Assembly (NCBI GenBank): GCA_046705265.1
Contig: JBJKQL010000080.1
Location: 1-47,411, forward strand
Direction of reading: 5' to 3'
DNA length: 47,411 nt
Origin: JAJYTL01 sp046705265
GTDB taxonomy: Bacteria > Pseudomonadota > Alphaproteobacteria > Ferrovibrionales > Ferrovibrionaceae
Shown: piece after piece, positions 34,045 through 43,238 of the stretch
Numbering within the stretch: the first letter of the stretch is position 1
Layout: every line of letters begins with the position of its first letter
Position numbers and translations under genes: made by a program
Notes under the pieces: model-generated
Told to the model about the DNA's origin: nothing
The model's input: the letters and a program-made list of their open reading frames with translations, nothing else
Databases searched by the model: none

Positions 34045-35352
34045 ATGGCTCATGTCGTGGTCTTGGGCGCCGGGCTGGGTGGCGTACCGATGGCGTTTGA
34101 ATTGCGCGAACAACTCGGTCCCGGTCATCGCGTGACGGTGATTTCCAACACGGAGACGTTCCAGTTCACGCCATCAAATCCCTGGGTGGCTGTGAACTGG
34201 CGCAAGCCGGACGAAATCCAAGTTCCGCTCCAGCCAGTCTTCAAGCGCAAGGGCATCGAACTCGTGGCCGTGGGCGCGAAGCGCGTGCAACCGGCCGAAA
34301 GCCGGGTCGAGCTCGTCGACGGGCAAAGCATTGCCTATGACTATCTGGTGATTGCGAGCGGGCCCGAGCTCGCCTTTGATGAGATACCCGGACTCGGGCC
34401 CAGCGGCCATACGCACTCGATTTGCACCACCGCGCATGCCACCGAGACGGCGGCGGCTTGGGAGGCCTTCTGCCGGGACCCCGGCCCGATAGTGGTCGGC
34501 ACCGTGCAGGGCGTGTCTTGCTTCGGGCCGGCCTATGAGTTCGCGATGATCGCGGATTATGAGCTGCGCCGGCGCAAGATCCGCGATCGCGTGCCGATGA
34601 CCTTCGTGACCTCCGAACCTTATATCGGCCATCTCGGTCTTGGCGGTGTCGGCGACACAAAGGGCCTGCTCGAATCGGAACTTCGTAGCCGCCATATTCG
34701 TTGGGTCACCAACGCAAGGACGAGGCGGATCGATCCTGGTCGCCTTTACATCACGGAAGTCGATGACGACGGCAAGGACAAGAAAGACCACGAAATTCCG
34801 TTCAAGTTCGGGATGATGATGCCGAGCTTCCGAGGCATCAAGGCGGTCACGGGTCTTGAGGGGCTCGTCAATCCACGTGGCTTTGTCCAGGTCGATCACA
34901 AGCAGCGCAACGCCGAATACCCCAATGTATTTTCAATTGGCGTTTGCATCGCCATTCCGCCGGTGGAAGCAACGCCCGTACCGACCGGCGTGCCAAAGAC
35001 TGGATTCATGATCGAATCAATGGTCACGGCGACGGCGCGTAACATCCGGTCTCTCGTCGACGGCAAGGAGCCGGCCATGGAAGCGAGCTGGAACGCGATC
35101 TGCCTCGCTGATTTTGGCGACAACGGCGTCGCCTTCGTGGCCTTGCCGCAAATTCCGCCCCGCAACGTCAATTGGGCGGGCGAGGGGCGGTGGGCACGTC
35201 TCGCCAAGGTTGCCTTTGAGAAGTACTTCCTGCGCAAGGTCCGGCACGGCCAGAGCGTGCCGCTGTACGAGCAGCTGGCGTTGCGTATCGCCGGCTTCAA
35301 GAAGCTCCGTGGCGAAGAAGTCGGGCGACCCATCAAGAGGGCGATGCCTTAG
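34045..35352 (+). CDS. sqr: Sulfide:quinone oxidoreductase (type I-like)
   Basis: A 435-residue flavoprotein that oxidises sulfide to polysulfide or sulfane sulfur and reduces membrane quinone. The FAD-binding Rossmann motif opens the protein (VVVLGAGLGG, residues 4-13). Three conserved redox cysteines are visible: Cys127 (SICTTA), Cys159 (GVSCFGPAYEF) and Cys353 (NAICLADFGD). They align with Cys128, Cys160 and Cys356 of the well-studied Acidithiobacillus ferrooxidans enzyme. The stretch IPPVEATPVPTGVPKTGFMIESM is also diagnostic. AAGGAG lies eight bases before ATG 34045. The C-terminus is amphipathic, suited to peripheral membrane attachment. It is controlled in all likelihood by the BigR-like repressor upstream. 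Confidence 0.95.
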   Translation: MAHVVVLGAGLGGVPMAFELREQLGPGHRVTVISNTETFQFTPSNPWVAVNWRKPDEIQVPLQPVFKRKGIELVAVGAKRVQPAESRVELVDGQSIAYDYLVIASGPELAFDEIPGLGPSGHTHSICTTAHATETAAAWEAFCRDPGPIVVGTVQGVSCFGPAYEFAMIADYELRRRKIRDRVPMTFVTSEPYIGHLGLGGVGDTKGLLESELRSRHIRWVTNARTRRIDPGRLYITEVDDDGKDKKDHEIPFKFGMMMPSFRGIKAVTGLEGLVNPRGFVQVDHKQRNAEYPNVFSIGVCIAIPPVEATPVPTGVPKTGFMIESMVTATARNIRSLVDGKEPAMEASWNAICLADFGDNGVAFVALPQIPPRNVNWAGEGRWARLAKVAFEKYFLRKVRHGQSVPLYEQLALRIAGFKKLRGEEVGRPIKRAMP

Positions 35353-35391
35353 AGGCGGAGCGTTCTCGCCCCTGGTGACGCCGGTGCCGTT

Positions 35392-36042
35392 CTAGCGGGC
35401 TTCTTCCTCCGTATGGGTTGGTCGGGCGACGGCCAGAGAGGCCACGCCGCCGGGCTGCTCTCTATCGCCGGTGTGCACTGATGGTTTGATCCAGCCCTCT
35501 GGGAGCATACGTGCCACGGTCCGGTCGCGCAGCCGGAAATGGTGGTAGAGCGCCGCTAGGACGTGCAGCCCGATAAGACCAAGAAGGATGTATGCGGTCG
35601 CAACGTGAGCGTCTCCGAGCGCATGGCCGAAAGGTGAACCGGAAGCGACCAGTGGAGGCACGGTGAAGAGGCCAAAGAAGTGAATTTTCCATCCGCGCGA
35701 AGAGGCATTAGCCCAGCCCATGAGCGGCAAGAGAAAGAGGGCAACATAGAGGAGGCCATGTGTTGCCTGCGCTGCGCGGTGCTGCCAGAGCGGCGTCCCG
35801 TCGGCAGGGGGAGGGACCGGATGGCTAAACCGCCAAAGGGCGCGAATCACGATGACGGACAGGATCAGCAATCCGACGGAAAGATGGAGGTTGATGAGAT
35901 CTTCCGGTTTCGCGCCGTGGCGGGTGCCTGGCATGATCCAGGCGAGACAGAACTCCAGTACCACCAGGATAACGGTCAGCCAGTGCAACAGCTTCGCCAC
36001 CGCGCCGTAGCTCGGTTCGACGATTTTCCGACTTTGAAACAT
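35392..36042 (-). CDS. Cytochrome b561 family protein
   Basis: A 216-residue four-helix membrane cytochrome. Heme-ligand histidines are in the usual places: AKLLHWLTVILVVLEF in helix 1, NLHLSVGLLIL in helix 2, ATHGLLYVALFLLPLMGW in helix 3 and GLIGLHVLAALYHHF in helix 4. It shuttles electrons between quinol and a periplasmic acceptor. ATG 36042 (MFQSRK) has GGAG nine bases upstream and is preferred over an ATG at 36078. It converges with the sulfide:quinone oxidoreductase gene (39-base gap). Its partner protein is not encoded nearby. Confidence 0.9.
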   Translation of the reverse strand: MFQSRKIVEPSYGAVAKLLHWLTVILVVLEFCLAWIMPGTRHGAKPEDLINLHLSVGLLILSVIVIRALWRFSHPVPPPADGTPLWQHRAAQATHGLLYVALFLLPLMGWANASSRGWKIHFFGLFTVPPLVASGSPFGHALGDAHVATAYILLGLIGLHVLAALYHHFRLRDRTVARMLPEGWIKPSVHTGDREQPGGVASLAVARPTHTEEEAR

Positions 36043-36483
36043 ACAACCAATCTCCGGTAATGGAACACGATGCTGCATCTTCCGGCGTGCAACTGAATTG
36101 AGGGGGGCGAATCATGGATTGCGCGATAACGCACCAATGAATGAGGCTCTTCGCCCAATACACACGCCTCGGAGTCTGAGAACCTGCGGTCGCCGACATT
36201 CATCCTCTTAAGATTGGAGAGACGGTTCTATTCCTGATGAGCGGTCCGGTGGCGGAGGACGCTAGCGATTAATCCTGACCGAATCCTGACCGAGCCGACC
36301 GATGGCGCTTGGCAATGAGCGGCCCGTTGTTGCTTCGGCCCCTGGCATGCCTATCGTCCCTCAGGCTATCAAAGTCGATTTCAGGAGTTTTCGCGAATGG
36401 GTATTGGGGCTTGATGGGCGGACACGCGTGCCGTCACGCTCCAACAGAACGAAGGTGGGTCGATCGTCTTTAGAGGTTGCAGG
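36043..36483. other. Intergenic stretch between the cytochrome b561 and DHOD-like genes
   Basis: About 440 bases. It should contain the promoter of the leftward cytochrome gene. An 11-base tandem repeat (36271-36292) is present. A plus-strand open frame at 36302-36517 overlaps the DHOD-like gene end and has no domain. I see no FNR-type box here. Confidence 0.45.
36271..36292 (+). repeat. Two tandem copies of an 11-base unit
   Basis: AATCCTGACCG is repeated twice without a gap. Eleven bases is close to one helical turn, so both copies face the same side. No function is evident. Confidence 0.55.
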
Positions 36484-37500
36484 CTATGGGCTCGCACGTC
36501 CCCAGCGATCTGGCTGATAGCCTTGTAAAGCGCGAATGTAGTCTGTCCTGTCGGAAACCATTGCCTCCGTACCGCTGCAGTGCCTCATCCGCCCTCGGAT
36601 GCGATCGAGTGTCTCGAGATCACGTGACGAAAGCCAATGCACGAGACCGTCGAGCAAAGTTTTCACATGCGCGATCCCGTGCCGCAGAACCGCCGAGGTG
36701 ACCATCACGACATCGGCGCCGACGAGAAGGTACTTCACGACCTCGTCGACGCCGTTCACCCCGGTGCTCGCCGCGAGAGATGCGTGAAGCTGCCCGGATA
36801 GGACCCCGATCCAGAGCAGCGGCAAGCGGATTTCGTTTGCGGTGCTGAGTTCGAGATTCGGCAACAGAGCAAGCCGCGTCAGATCGATGTCGGGCTGGTA
36901 AAACCGATTAAAGAGGACCAGGCCATTGGCGCCGGCATCGACCAAGTCCTTGGCCATGCCGCCCATGGCGCTGAAATAGGGGCCGATCTTGACGGCGAGG
37001 GGAATCTTCACCACGCCGCGTACAGCCTTCACGATGTCGAGATATTGCCGTTCGACATCCCTTCCCGACAAGGAAAGATCGGAAGGGATGAAGTAGATGT
37101 TGAGCTCGATCGCGCTTGCCCCGGCCGCCTCCAGTTCCCGAGCGTAAGTAATCCAACCATGATCGGTCACGCCGTTGAGGCTGGCGATGACAGGAATGTC
37201 GATCGCCTTGGAGGCGCGGTGGACATGCTCCACATAATGTCCGCTGCCGAAGGCGTGAGCCGACTGGGCCGGGAAATAGGTAAGGGCTTCCGGATAAGTG
37301 TCGATACCGGTCGTAATGAGGCGCTCCAGGAGTTGTTGGTCGTGTTCGATCTGTTCCTCAAACAGCGAGGGCAGAACAATAGCGCCGGCGCCCATGTCCT
37401 CGAAACGCCGCAGGTTATCGACGTCTCTCGTGAGCGGACTTGCGCCGGCCACGATCGGATTTCTCAACTGGAGGCCAAGGTAGCTCGTTCTCAAGTCCAT
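36484..37500 (-). CDS. Dihydroorotate dehydrogenase-like protein
   Basis: A 338-residue TIM-barrel flavoprotein of the DHOD/PreA family. It begins DLRTSYLGLQLRNPIVAGASPLT, and retains VIASLNG, the barrel strands AIELNIYF and PLAVKIGPYF, and the FMN-phosphate region GVNGVDEVVKYLLVGADVVMVTSAVL. The segment between residues 55 and 95 is unlike pyrimidine-pathway enzymes, and no pyr genes are near, so orotate synthesis is unlikely. It starts 15 bases after the pyruvate:ferredoxin oxidoreductase stop and closes that operon. Homologues recur beside nifJ-type genes. A ferredoxin-linked reductase role is plausible but unproven. Confidence 0.85.
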   Translation of the reverse strand: MDLRTSYLGLQLRNPIVAGASPLTRDVDNLRRFEDMGAGAIVLPSLFEEQIEHDQQLLERLITTGIDTYPEALTYFPAQSAHAFGSGHYVEHVHRASKAIDIPVIASLNGVTDHGWITYARELEAAGASAIELNIYFIPSDLSLSGRDVERQYLDIVKAVRGVVKIPLAVKIGPYFSAMGGMAKDLVDAGANGLVLFNRFYQPDIDLTRLALLPNLELSTANEIRLPLLWIGVLSGQLHASLAASTGVNGVDEVVKYLLVGADVVMVTSAVLRHGIAHVKTLLDGLVHWLSSRDLETLDRIRGRMRHCSGTEAMVSDRTDYIRALQGYQPDRWGRASP

Positions 37501-37515
37501 GAGGCCTTTACTCCG

Positions 37516-40500
37516 TCACCGCTGGCGATCGCGCATTTCCGATGCCTTGGCGGCCGCGGTTGTCACCTGCGCGGATGTCGGGCCGGTCGGAATGCGCGAG
37601 AACTCTTCATAGCTTTGATACTTGTCCTCGACCGCCGCCTGGGCCTCCGTCAAAAGAGCCTCGGCCTCGCCCGGCCGCATGAGAGCCAAGGCACGGTAGC
37701 GGAGTTCATTATAGGCATAGTCTTTAAGCCGGATACGAGGCCTCGGCGAATCAAGCCGAAATGGGTTCTCTCCGATTTCCCGCATCGCAGGATTGTAGCG
37801 GAACAGGGGCCAATAGCCGCTTGCCACGGCGAGATCCTGCTGCTTCATGCCATAGCGCAGATCGAAGCCATGAGCGATGCAGTGGCTATACGCAAGGATC
37901 AGTGAGGGGCCGTCGTAAGCCTCCGCCTCACGAAACGCCTCCAGGGTGTGTTGCGGATTGGCGCCCATGGCGACCTGCGCCACATAAACGTTTCCATAGG
38001 CGATCGCCTGCCATGCCAAGTCCTTGCGCGCCACGCGCTTGCCTGCGGCGGCGAACTTCGCGATCGCGCCCAGGGGAGTAGCTTTCGAGGCCTGGCCGCC
38101 GGTGTTCGAGTAGACTTCCGTATCGAGAACAAGGACGTTGATGTTTCGTGCGCTCGCCAGAACGTGGTCGAGACCGCCATAGCCGATATCATAAGCCCAG
38201 CCGTCACCGCCTACGATCCAGATACTTCGTCGGACGAGATGGTCCACGACGGAGAGAAGGTCGCGAGCCGTATCGCTATTTTCGGCCAGGCGCAGGAGAT
38301 TCGCCTTGAGTTGCGCTACCCGAACGCGTTGCGCCCGAATCTCGGATTCCTGGATCTGCGGCGCGCTCAGGATCGCGGTAACGAGATCCTCGCCGAGGGA
38401 AGGGGTTAGAGATTCAAGAAGCGATCTGGCAAGGTCGAGATGCTTATCGGCGGCCAGGCGAAAGCCGAACCCGAACTCCGCGCCGTCTTCAAAAAGAGAG
38501 TTCGACCACGCCGGCCCTCGGCCCTCGTGATTTTTGCTCCACGGCGTCACCGGAAGATTGGCGCCATAGATCGACGAACAGCCGGTCGCATTGGCGACCA
38601 TCATGCGGTCGCCGAAGAGTTGCGAAAGAACCTTGAGGTAGGGTGTTTCGCCGCAACCCGCGCAGGCGCCGGAAAATTCGAAGAGCGGCTCGAGAAACTG
38701 CACGCCGCGGACATTCGCGAAATCGACCCGGGACCGGTCGTTGTGCGGCAGCGTTTCGAAAAAGGCGATGTTGCCGCGCTCCGTTGAAATTAGCGGGGCT
38801 TTCGGGGCAAAGTTGATCGCCTTGACATCGGGTTCGATCGGGCTGTGCGCGGGGCAGGCCTCGATGCACAGGCCGCATCCCGTGCAGTCCTCGACATAGA
38901 ACTGAAGGCTGAAGCGGACATTCGGATAACCGCGGGCATTCACGGGCGCGGATTTGAACTCCGCGGGCGCCCCGTCCAGCCGGGCTTCGTCGTAATACTT
39001 GGCGCGGATGACGCTATGGGGACAGACAAAGCCGCACTGGCCGCACTGAATGCAAAGGTCGGCGCGCCAAACGGGTACCTCGTCGGCGACGTTCCGCTTT
39101 TCCCAGGCGGCGGTGCCCGAGGGGAACGTCCCGTCCACGGGTATCAGACTGACCGGGATCTCATCGCCGATGCCTTGGAACATTTTGGCGGTCACGTTGC
39201 GGACAAACTCCGGCGCGTTCGAGGGCACGGGTGGGGGACGGTCAAATGAACTTGTCGCCTCGGCCGGAACCCGGACTTCGGAAAGTCTGGACAATGTTGT
39301 GTCGACCGCGGCGAAGTTCTGTCGAACCACGGTCTCGCCCTTCGCGCCATAGGTCTTGCGAATTGACCGCTTGATCTGCTCGATGGCCTTCTCCCCCGGG
39401 AGAACGCCCGAGATCGCAAAGAAGCAGGTTTGCAGCACCGTATTCGTGCGCGTCTTGAGTCCCACTTCCTGTGCCACTTTGCTCGCGTCAATGACGAAGA
39501 ATTTCAGGCGTTTATCGATAATTTGTTGTTGAACGGCACGAGGCAGGTGATCCCATACCGTTTCCGCTCCATAGGGGCTGTTCAGCAAGAACACCGCCCC
39601 CGGAGCCGCGAGCTTCAGCACGTCGTGGCGCATAAGAAAATGGAACTGATGGCAGCCGATGAAGGCGGCGGAGCCGATCAGATAGGGCGAGCGCATGGGC
39701 CGTGAACCGAAGCGGAGATGGGAGACGGTCTCGGCCCCGGATTTGTGCGAATCATAAACGAAATAGCCTTGGGCGTAGAGCCCCGCTTCCTCGGCGATGA
39801 TTTTCACAGTATTTTTGTTGGCGCCGACGGTTCCGTCGGCGCCGAGGCCGTAAAATACGGCGCGCACGACATCGTCCGCTTCGGTGGAATAATCTGAATC
39901 CACGGCAAGGCTGGAATGGGATACGTCGTCGTTGATGCCGACCGTGAAGCGGTTCTTGGGCTCCGGCTTTCGAAGTTCGTCGAATACCGCCTTGGCCATG
40001 GCCGGGGTAAAGTCCTTCGAGGAAAGTCCATAGCGTCCGCCGATGATGGTCGGCAGATGCGCTCGACGTCCCCGGGACGCTGCCTCGGCAAGCGCCGTGA
40101 CCGCATCGAGGTAGAGTGGTTCGCCGCCGGCACCGGGCTCCTTCGTCCGGTCGAGAACGGCAATCGCCGTGCAGCTTGGCGGCAGGGCATCGAGGAAATG
40201 CGCGGCTGAAAAGGGACGGAACAGACGAACTTGGATCACGCCAACCTTCTCGCCGTCGCGCCGTAAGGCGGCGACGGTTTCACGCACGGTCTCGGCGCCG
40301 GAGCCCATCAGAATGATCACGCGCTCGGCGTCACTTGCCCCCTCGTAATCGAAAAGCTGATACTGCCGCCCGGTCCGCTTCGCGAAATCGTTCATGGCGT
40401 CTTGCACAATACGGGCCGTTTGCGCATAGAACGGCTCGACGGCTTCCCGTCCCTGGAAGAACGTATCCGGGTTCTGCGCCGTGCCGCGGATGAACGGCCG

Positions 40501-41142
40501 TTCGGGATCGAGTGCACGGGCACGGTGGGCGCGTACCAGCTCGTCGTCGATCATGGCGCGGATATCCGCGTCATCGAGTAAGGAGAGCGTGTTGACCTCG
40601 TGCGACGTGCGGAATCCATCGAAAAAGTGAACAAAGGGCACGCGCGAGCGGAGCGTGGCGGCTTGGGTGATAAGCGCCGAATCATGTGCTTCCTGAACCG
40701 AGCCCGAGGCCAGAAGGGCGAACCCGGTCGTGCGCGTCGCCATCACGTCGGAATGGTCGCCGAAGATGGAGAGCGCCTGGGTCGCGACGGAGCGAGCCGC
40801 GACGTGAAACACCGTCGACGTCAATTCGCCCGCGATCTTGAACATGTTGGGGATCATTAGCAGAAGCCCCTGCGACGCGGTGAAGGTCGTCGTCAGCGCT
40901 CCGGCTTGAAGGGCGCCATGGACCGTTCCGGACGCCCCCCCTTCGCTCTGCATTTCCTGAATGACGGGGATGTTGCCCCAGATATTGCGGATCCCTTGGG
41001 CCGCCCATTCGTCGGCGAGTTCGGCCATGGGCGAGGAGGGCGTGATCGGAAAGATGGCGCAGACTTCGTTGACACGATAGGCCACATGCGCAACGGCCAT
41101 GTTGCCGTCCATGGTCGCGACCTTGTTCGGCATCTCAGCCAT
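37516..41142 (-). CDS. nifJ: Pyruvate:ferredoxin (flavodoxin) oxidoreductase, single-chain
   Basis: A 1,208-residue fused enzyme that decarboxylates pyruvate to acetyl-CoA and CO2 and reduces ferredoxin or flavodoxin. Domain order is typical: the pyrimidine-binding domain (VAHVAYRVNEVCAIFPITPSSPMAE), domain II, the gamma domain (residues about 420-620), then two 4Fe-4S motifs (CIQCGQCGFVCP near 696, CTGCGLCIEACP near 751). The proximal cluster region is CAGCGETPY near 823, and the thiamine diphosphate site GGDGWAYDIGYGG is near 979. The ATG at 41142 overlaps the upstream stop by eight bases; a GTG one codon earlier is in frame. The enzyme is oxygen-sensitive in most organisms, which fits the low-oxygen context. 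Confidence 0.96.
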   Translation of the reverse strand: MAEMPNKVATMDGNMAVAHVAYRVNEVCAIFPITPSSPMAELADEWAAQGIRNIWGNIPVIQEMQSEGGASGTVHGALQAGALTTTFTASQGLLLMIPNMFKIAGELTSTVFHVAARSVATQALSIFGDHSDVMATRTTGFALLASGSVQEAHDSALITQAATLRSRVPFVHFFDGFRTSHEVNTLSLLDDADIRAMIDDELVRAHRARALDPERPFIRGTAQNPDTFFQGREAVEPFYAQTARIVQDAMNDFAKRTGRQYQLFDYEGASDAERVIILMGSGAETVRETVAALRRDGEKVGVIQVRLFRPFSAAHFLDALPPSCTAIAVLDRTKEPGAGGEPLYLDAVTALAEAASRGRRAHLPTIIGGRYGLSSKDFTPAMAKAVFDELRKPEPKNRFTVGINDDVSHSSLAVDSDYSTEADDVVRAVFYGLGADGTVGANKNTVKIIAEEAGLYAQGYFVYDSHKSGAETVSHLRFGSRPMRSPYLIGSAAFIGCHQFHFLMRHDVLKLAAPGAVFLLNSPYGAETVWDHLPRAVQQQIIDKRLKFFVIDASKVAQEVGLKTRTNTVLQTCFFAISGVLPGEKAIEQIKRSIRKTYGAKGETVVRQNFAAVDTTLSRLSEVRVPAEATSSFDRPPPVPSNAPEFVRNVTAKMFQGIGDEIPVSLIPVDGTFPSGTAAWEKRNVADEVPVWRADLCIQCGQCGFVCPHSVIRAKYYDEARLDGAPAEFKSAPVNARGYPNVRFSLQFYVEDCTGCGLCIEACPAHSPIEPDVKAINFAPKAPLISTERGNIAFFETLPHNDRSRVDFANVRGVQFLEPLFEFSGACAGCGETPYLKVLSQLFGDRMMVANATGCSSIYGANLPVTPWSKNHEGRGPAWSNSLFEDGAEFGFGFRLAADKHLDLARSLLESLTPSLGEDLVTAILSAPQIQESEIRAQRVRVAQLKANLLRLAENSDTARDLLSVVDHLVRRSIWIVGGDGWAYDIGYGGLDHVLASARNINVLVLDTEVYSNTGGQASKATPLGAIAKFAAAGKRVARKDLAWQAIAYGNVYVAQVAMGANPQHTLEAFREAEAYDGPSLILAYSHCIAHGFDLRYGMKQQDLAVASGYWPLFRYNPAMREIGENPFRLDSPRPRIRLKDYAYNELRYRALALMRPGEAEALLTEAQAAVEDKYQSYEEFSRIPTGPTSAQVTTAAAKASEMRDRQR

Positions 41143-42775
41143 CACCAGTGGTCCCAGATATCATCTCAATGGCATGACACGGGCATTGCTCAAAGCACAC
41201 GGCGCAGCCCGTGCATCTGTCGTAGTCGTAGCGATAACGCCGGCCTGGACCGAGCTTTACGATCGCGTCTTCCGGGCAGGCCGCGTAGCAATTGTCGCAT
41301 TCGAAGCAGTTACCGCAGGACAGGCAGCGCTGCGCCTCATAGCGTGCTTCACGCTCGGTAAGGCTCGAAACGACCTCCTCGAAGCCGCCGATCCGCTCCG
41401 TTGGCGCAGCGGCTTTCTGCTGCCGGGGTGCGGCATCGCTATAGACGGGGAGATGGAGAGCGTCGAAGCCGACAAGTGGATGCTTCCCCGGCGGCTGATA
41501 ACGTGCGCCGCGCAGCCATGCGTCGAGGTTCCGCGCCGCGCGCTTGCCGTGGCCCACCGAAACTGTGATGGTCCGTTCGCCGGGAACCATGTCGCCGCCC
41601 GCGAAGAGTCCAGGATGTCCGGTCATCATGTCCGGATCGACCTTGACGACGCCATCCCGGGAAAACTCAATTTCCGGAATCTTTCGCAGGAAGCCGCTGT
41701 CGGTCTCCTGACCGAGGGCGAGGACGATCGCGTCGGCTGTGAGCTTTTCGAACCGGCCGGTCGGTTGGGGCCGACCGTTGGCATCGAGTTCCATCGCCTC
41801 GACGGTCAGCTCGGGACCGACGATCTCCTTGATCGTTGTCAGCCACTTGATCTTTATGCCTTCCTCGATGGCCTCGTCGGCCTCGAAGGCGCGTGCCGGC
41901 ATGTGCGCGCGGTCGCGGCGATAGACAATCAGCGCCTCGTCGGCGCCGAGCCGCTTGGCCGTACGCGCGGCGTCCATCGCGGTATTGCCGCCGCCGTAGA
42001 CGACAACGCGGCGGCCGAGCTTCGGCGTTTCGCCGGCGGTGACGTTGTGAAGAAGAGATACGGCGTCGAGAACACGAACCGCGTCTCGGGCCGGGATATC
42101 GACATGCTTGCCGATGCCGGCGCCGATGGCGATGAACACGGCGTCGAACCCGCCGGCTGCTTTCTCGGCAAGTACGTCCTCCACCTTGTGGTTGACGACG
42201 ATCTTGACGCCCATGGCCTCGATGCGGCGAACTTCGCCCGTCAGCACGTCGCGCGGCAGCCGGTAGGCCGGAATGCCAAAATGCATCATACCTCCAGCCA
42301 GTGGCCCTGCCTCGCGAATCTCGACGGCGTGACCGAGGCGTGCGAGATGATAGGCCGCCGAGAGGCCGCTCGGTCCTCCTCCGACGACGAGGACGCGCTT
42401 ACCGCTCGTCGCGGCGGCGGCCTTGAACGCCCAGCCCTCGCGTTCGGCGAGGTCGCCGAGAAAGCGCTCCACCGCGTGGATGCTCACCGCGGCGTCGAGC
42501 TCTTGTCGGTTGCATGCGGCCTCGCAGGGGTGATAGCAGACCCGGCCGTGCACGGCAGGCATCGGATTGTCACGCACCAAAACTTCCCAGGCGTCGCGGT
42601 ACTTGCCGGCCTGGGCCAGGTCAAGCCAAGCCTGAATATTCTCGCCGGCGGGACAGGCATGATTGCAGGGTGGCAAAAGATCGACATAGACCGGCCGCTG
42701 CGTACGGAAGGGACCTGCACCCTTTTCCCGGGTAAGGTCAACAAGCGGGGTCATGTCGTGCGGCTTAGCGGCCAT
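41135..42775 (-). CDS. GltD/NfnB-like FAD-NAD(P) oxidoreductase with C-terminal 2x[4Fe-4S] domain
   Basis: A 546-residue protein with three parts. The N-terminal domain holds a Cys-rich 4Fe-4S motif (CNHACPAGENIQ, then GRVCYHPCEAACNR). The centre has an FAD motif GGGPSGLSAAYHLARLG and a second dinucleotide-binding motif GGGNTAMDAARTAKRLGA, as in glutamate synthase beta subunits. The C-terminal domain has two cubane motifs (CLSCGNCFECDNCYAACP near residue 483 and CTGCAVCFEQCP near 522). It is encoded directly before, and overlaps, the pyruvate:ferredoxin oxidoreductase gene. It probably passes electrons between reduced ferredoxin and NAD(P). No glutamate synthase large subunit is nearby. Confidence 0.9.
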   Translation of the reverse strand: MAAKPHDMTPLVDLTREKGAGPFRTQRPVYVDLLPPCNHACPAGENIQAWLDLAQAGKYRDAWEVLVRDNPMPAVHGRVCYHPCEAACNRQELDAAVSIHAVERFLGDLAEREGWAFKAAAATSGKRVLVVGGGPSGLSAAYHLARLGHAVEIREAGPLAGGMMHFGIPAYRLPRDVLTGEVRRIEAMGVKIVVNHKVEDVLAEKAAGGFDAVFIAIGAGIGKHVDIPARDAVRVLDAVSLLHNVTAGETPKLGRRVVVYGGGNTAMDAARTAKRLGADEALIVYRRDRAHMPARAFEADEAIEEGIKIKWLTTIKEIVGPELTVEAMELDANGRPQPTGRFEKLTADAIVLALGQETDSGFLRKIPEIEFSRDGVVKVDPDMMTGHPGLFAGGDMVPGERTITVSVGHGKRAARNLDAWLRGARYQPPGKHPLVGFDALHLPVYSDAAPRQQKAAAPTERIGGFEEVVSSLTEREARYEAQRCLSCGNCFECDNCYAACPEDAIVKLGPGRRYRYDYDRCTGCAVCFEQCPCHAIEMISGTTGDG

Positions 42776-42813
42776 CCCTGATCACTTCGTTATCGGCCGG
42801 GTATCGGAAGCCG

Positions 42814-42829
42814 GGCACGCATCATGCCA
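42814..42829 (-). promoter_or_regulatory. Candidate sigma-54 promoter of the PFOR operon
   Basis: Read leftward, TGGCATG-ATGC-GTGCC has GG and GC elements ten bases apart, as in the -24/-12 consensus TGGCACG-N4-TTGCA. Three of the other consensus positions differ. Transcription would start near 42803, about 28 bases before the ATG. The site is itself nearly palindromic, so a repressor site is an alternative. No TGT-N10-ACA NifA site was found by eye upstream. Confidence 0.35.
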
Positions 42830-43037
42830 GTCCGCGTCGGATTCTCAGCAACAGCCTTTGAACCCGACTTTGTCGGCGGTGCGGCGGCTCTTCATGCAAT
42901 CGCCGTGATCGCAGCCGGCTGCACCGACACGGTGCCACTGAAAATATTTCCGTACCTGTCCTCTCTTTGGGCGAGGCGCTGCGCGTTCCGAGTATCCGAA
43001 CAACAAATCGAGGCTAGCGCAATGCGATGCGAATCCC

Positions 43038-43051
43038 TTGATTCATGTCAA
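43038..43051. promoter_or_regulatory. FNR/FixK-type binding site
   Basis: TTGAT-TCAT-GTCAA matches the consensus at nine of ten positions. It lies about midway between the divergent PFOR operon (269 bases from its start) and the secreted protein gene (250 bases), so the controlled gene is uncertain. Confidence 0.45.
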
Positions 43052-43224
43052 TTAATGCGTGCGACGAGGTTTCGGAGGATCGACAACGATCCGGCCGGTC
43101 GAACGTTACGCATTCGATCGAGCGGATGGTGCCGCGACAACGCTTGGTTGGACGATCGACACGACGAAAAACCGCCGGGATCGAATAGCAGGCATTCGGG
43201 TCGTATCGCGAACCGGACCCGCGT

Positions 43225-43238
43225 ATGACGCAGATCAA
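43225..43238 (+). promoter_or_regulatory. Weak FNR/FixK-type site before the secreted protein gene
   Basis: ATGAC-GCAG-ATCAA has a perfect right half but a changed first base and a C for T in the left half. Its spacer GCAG is the same as that of the perfect site at 46547. It is centred about 63 bases ahead of the ATG at 43295. Confidence 0.35.

Noticed and set aside
36302..36517. A 71-codon open frame on the plus strand
   Set aside because: Overlaps the 3' end of the DHOD-like gene and has no recognisable features.
41099..42781. A 560-codon open frame on the plus strand
   Set aside because: It lies fully antisense to the GltD-like gene, whose motifs are unambiguous. The frame is a by-product of high GC content and has no domains.
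42824..43228. A 134-codon open frame on the plus strand upstream of the secreted protein gene
   Set aside because: No domain, and it runs through the candidate FNR box; regulatory DNA is more likely.
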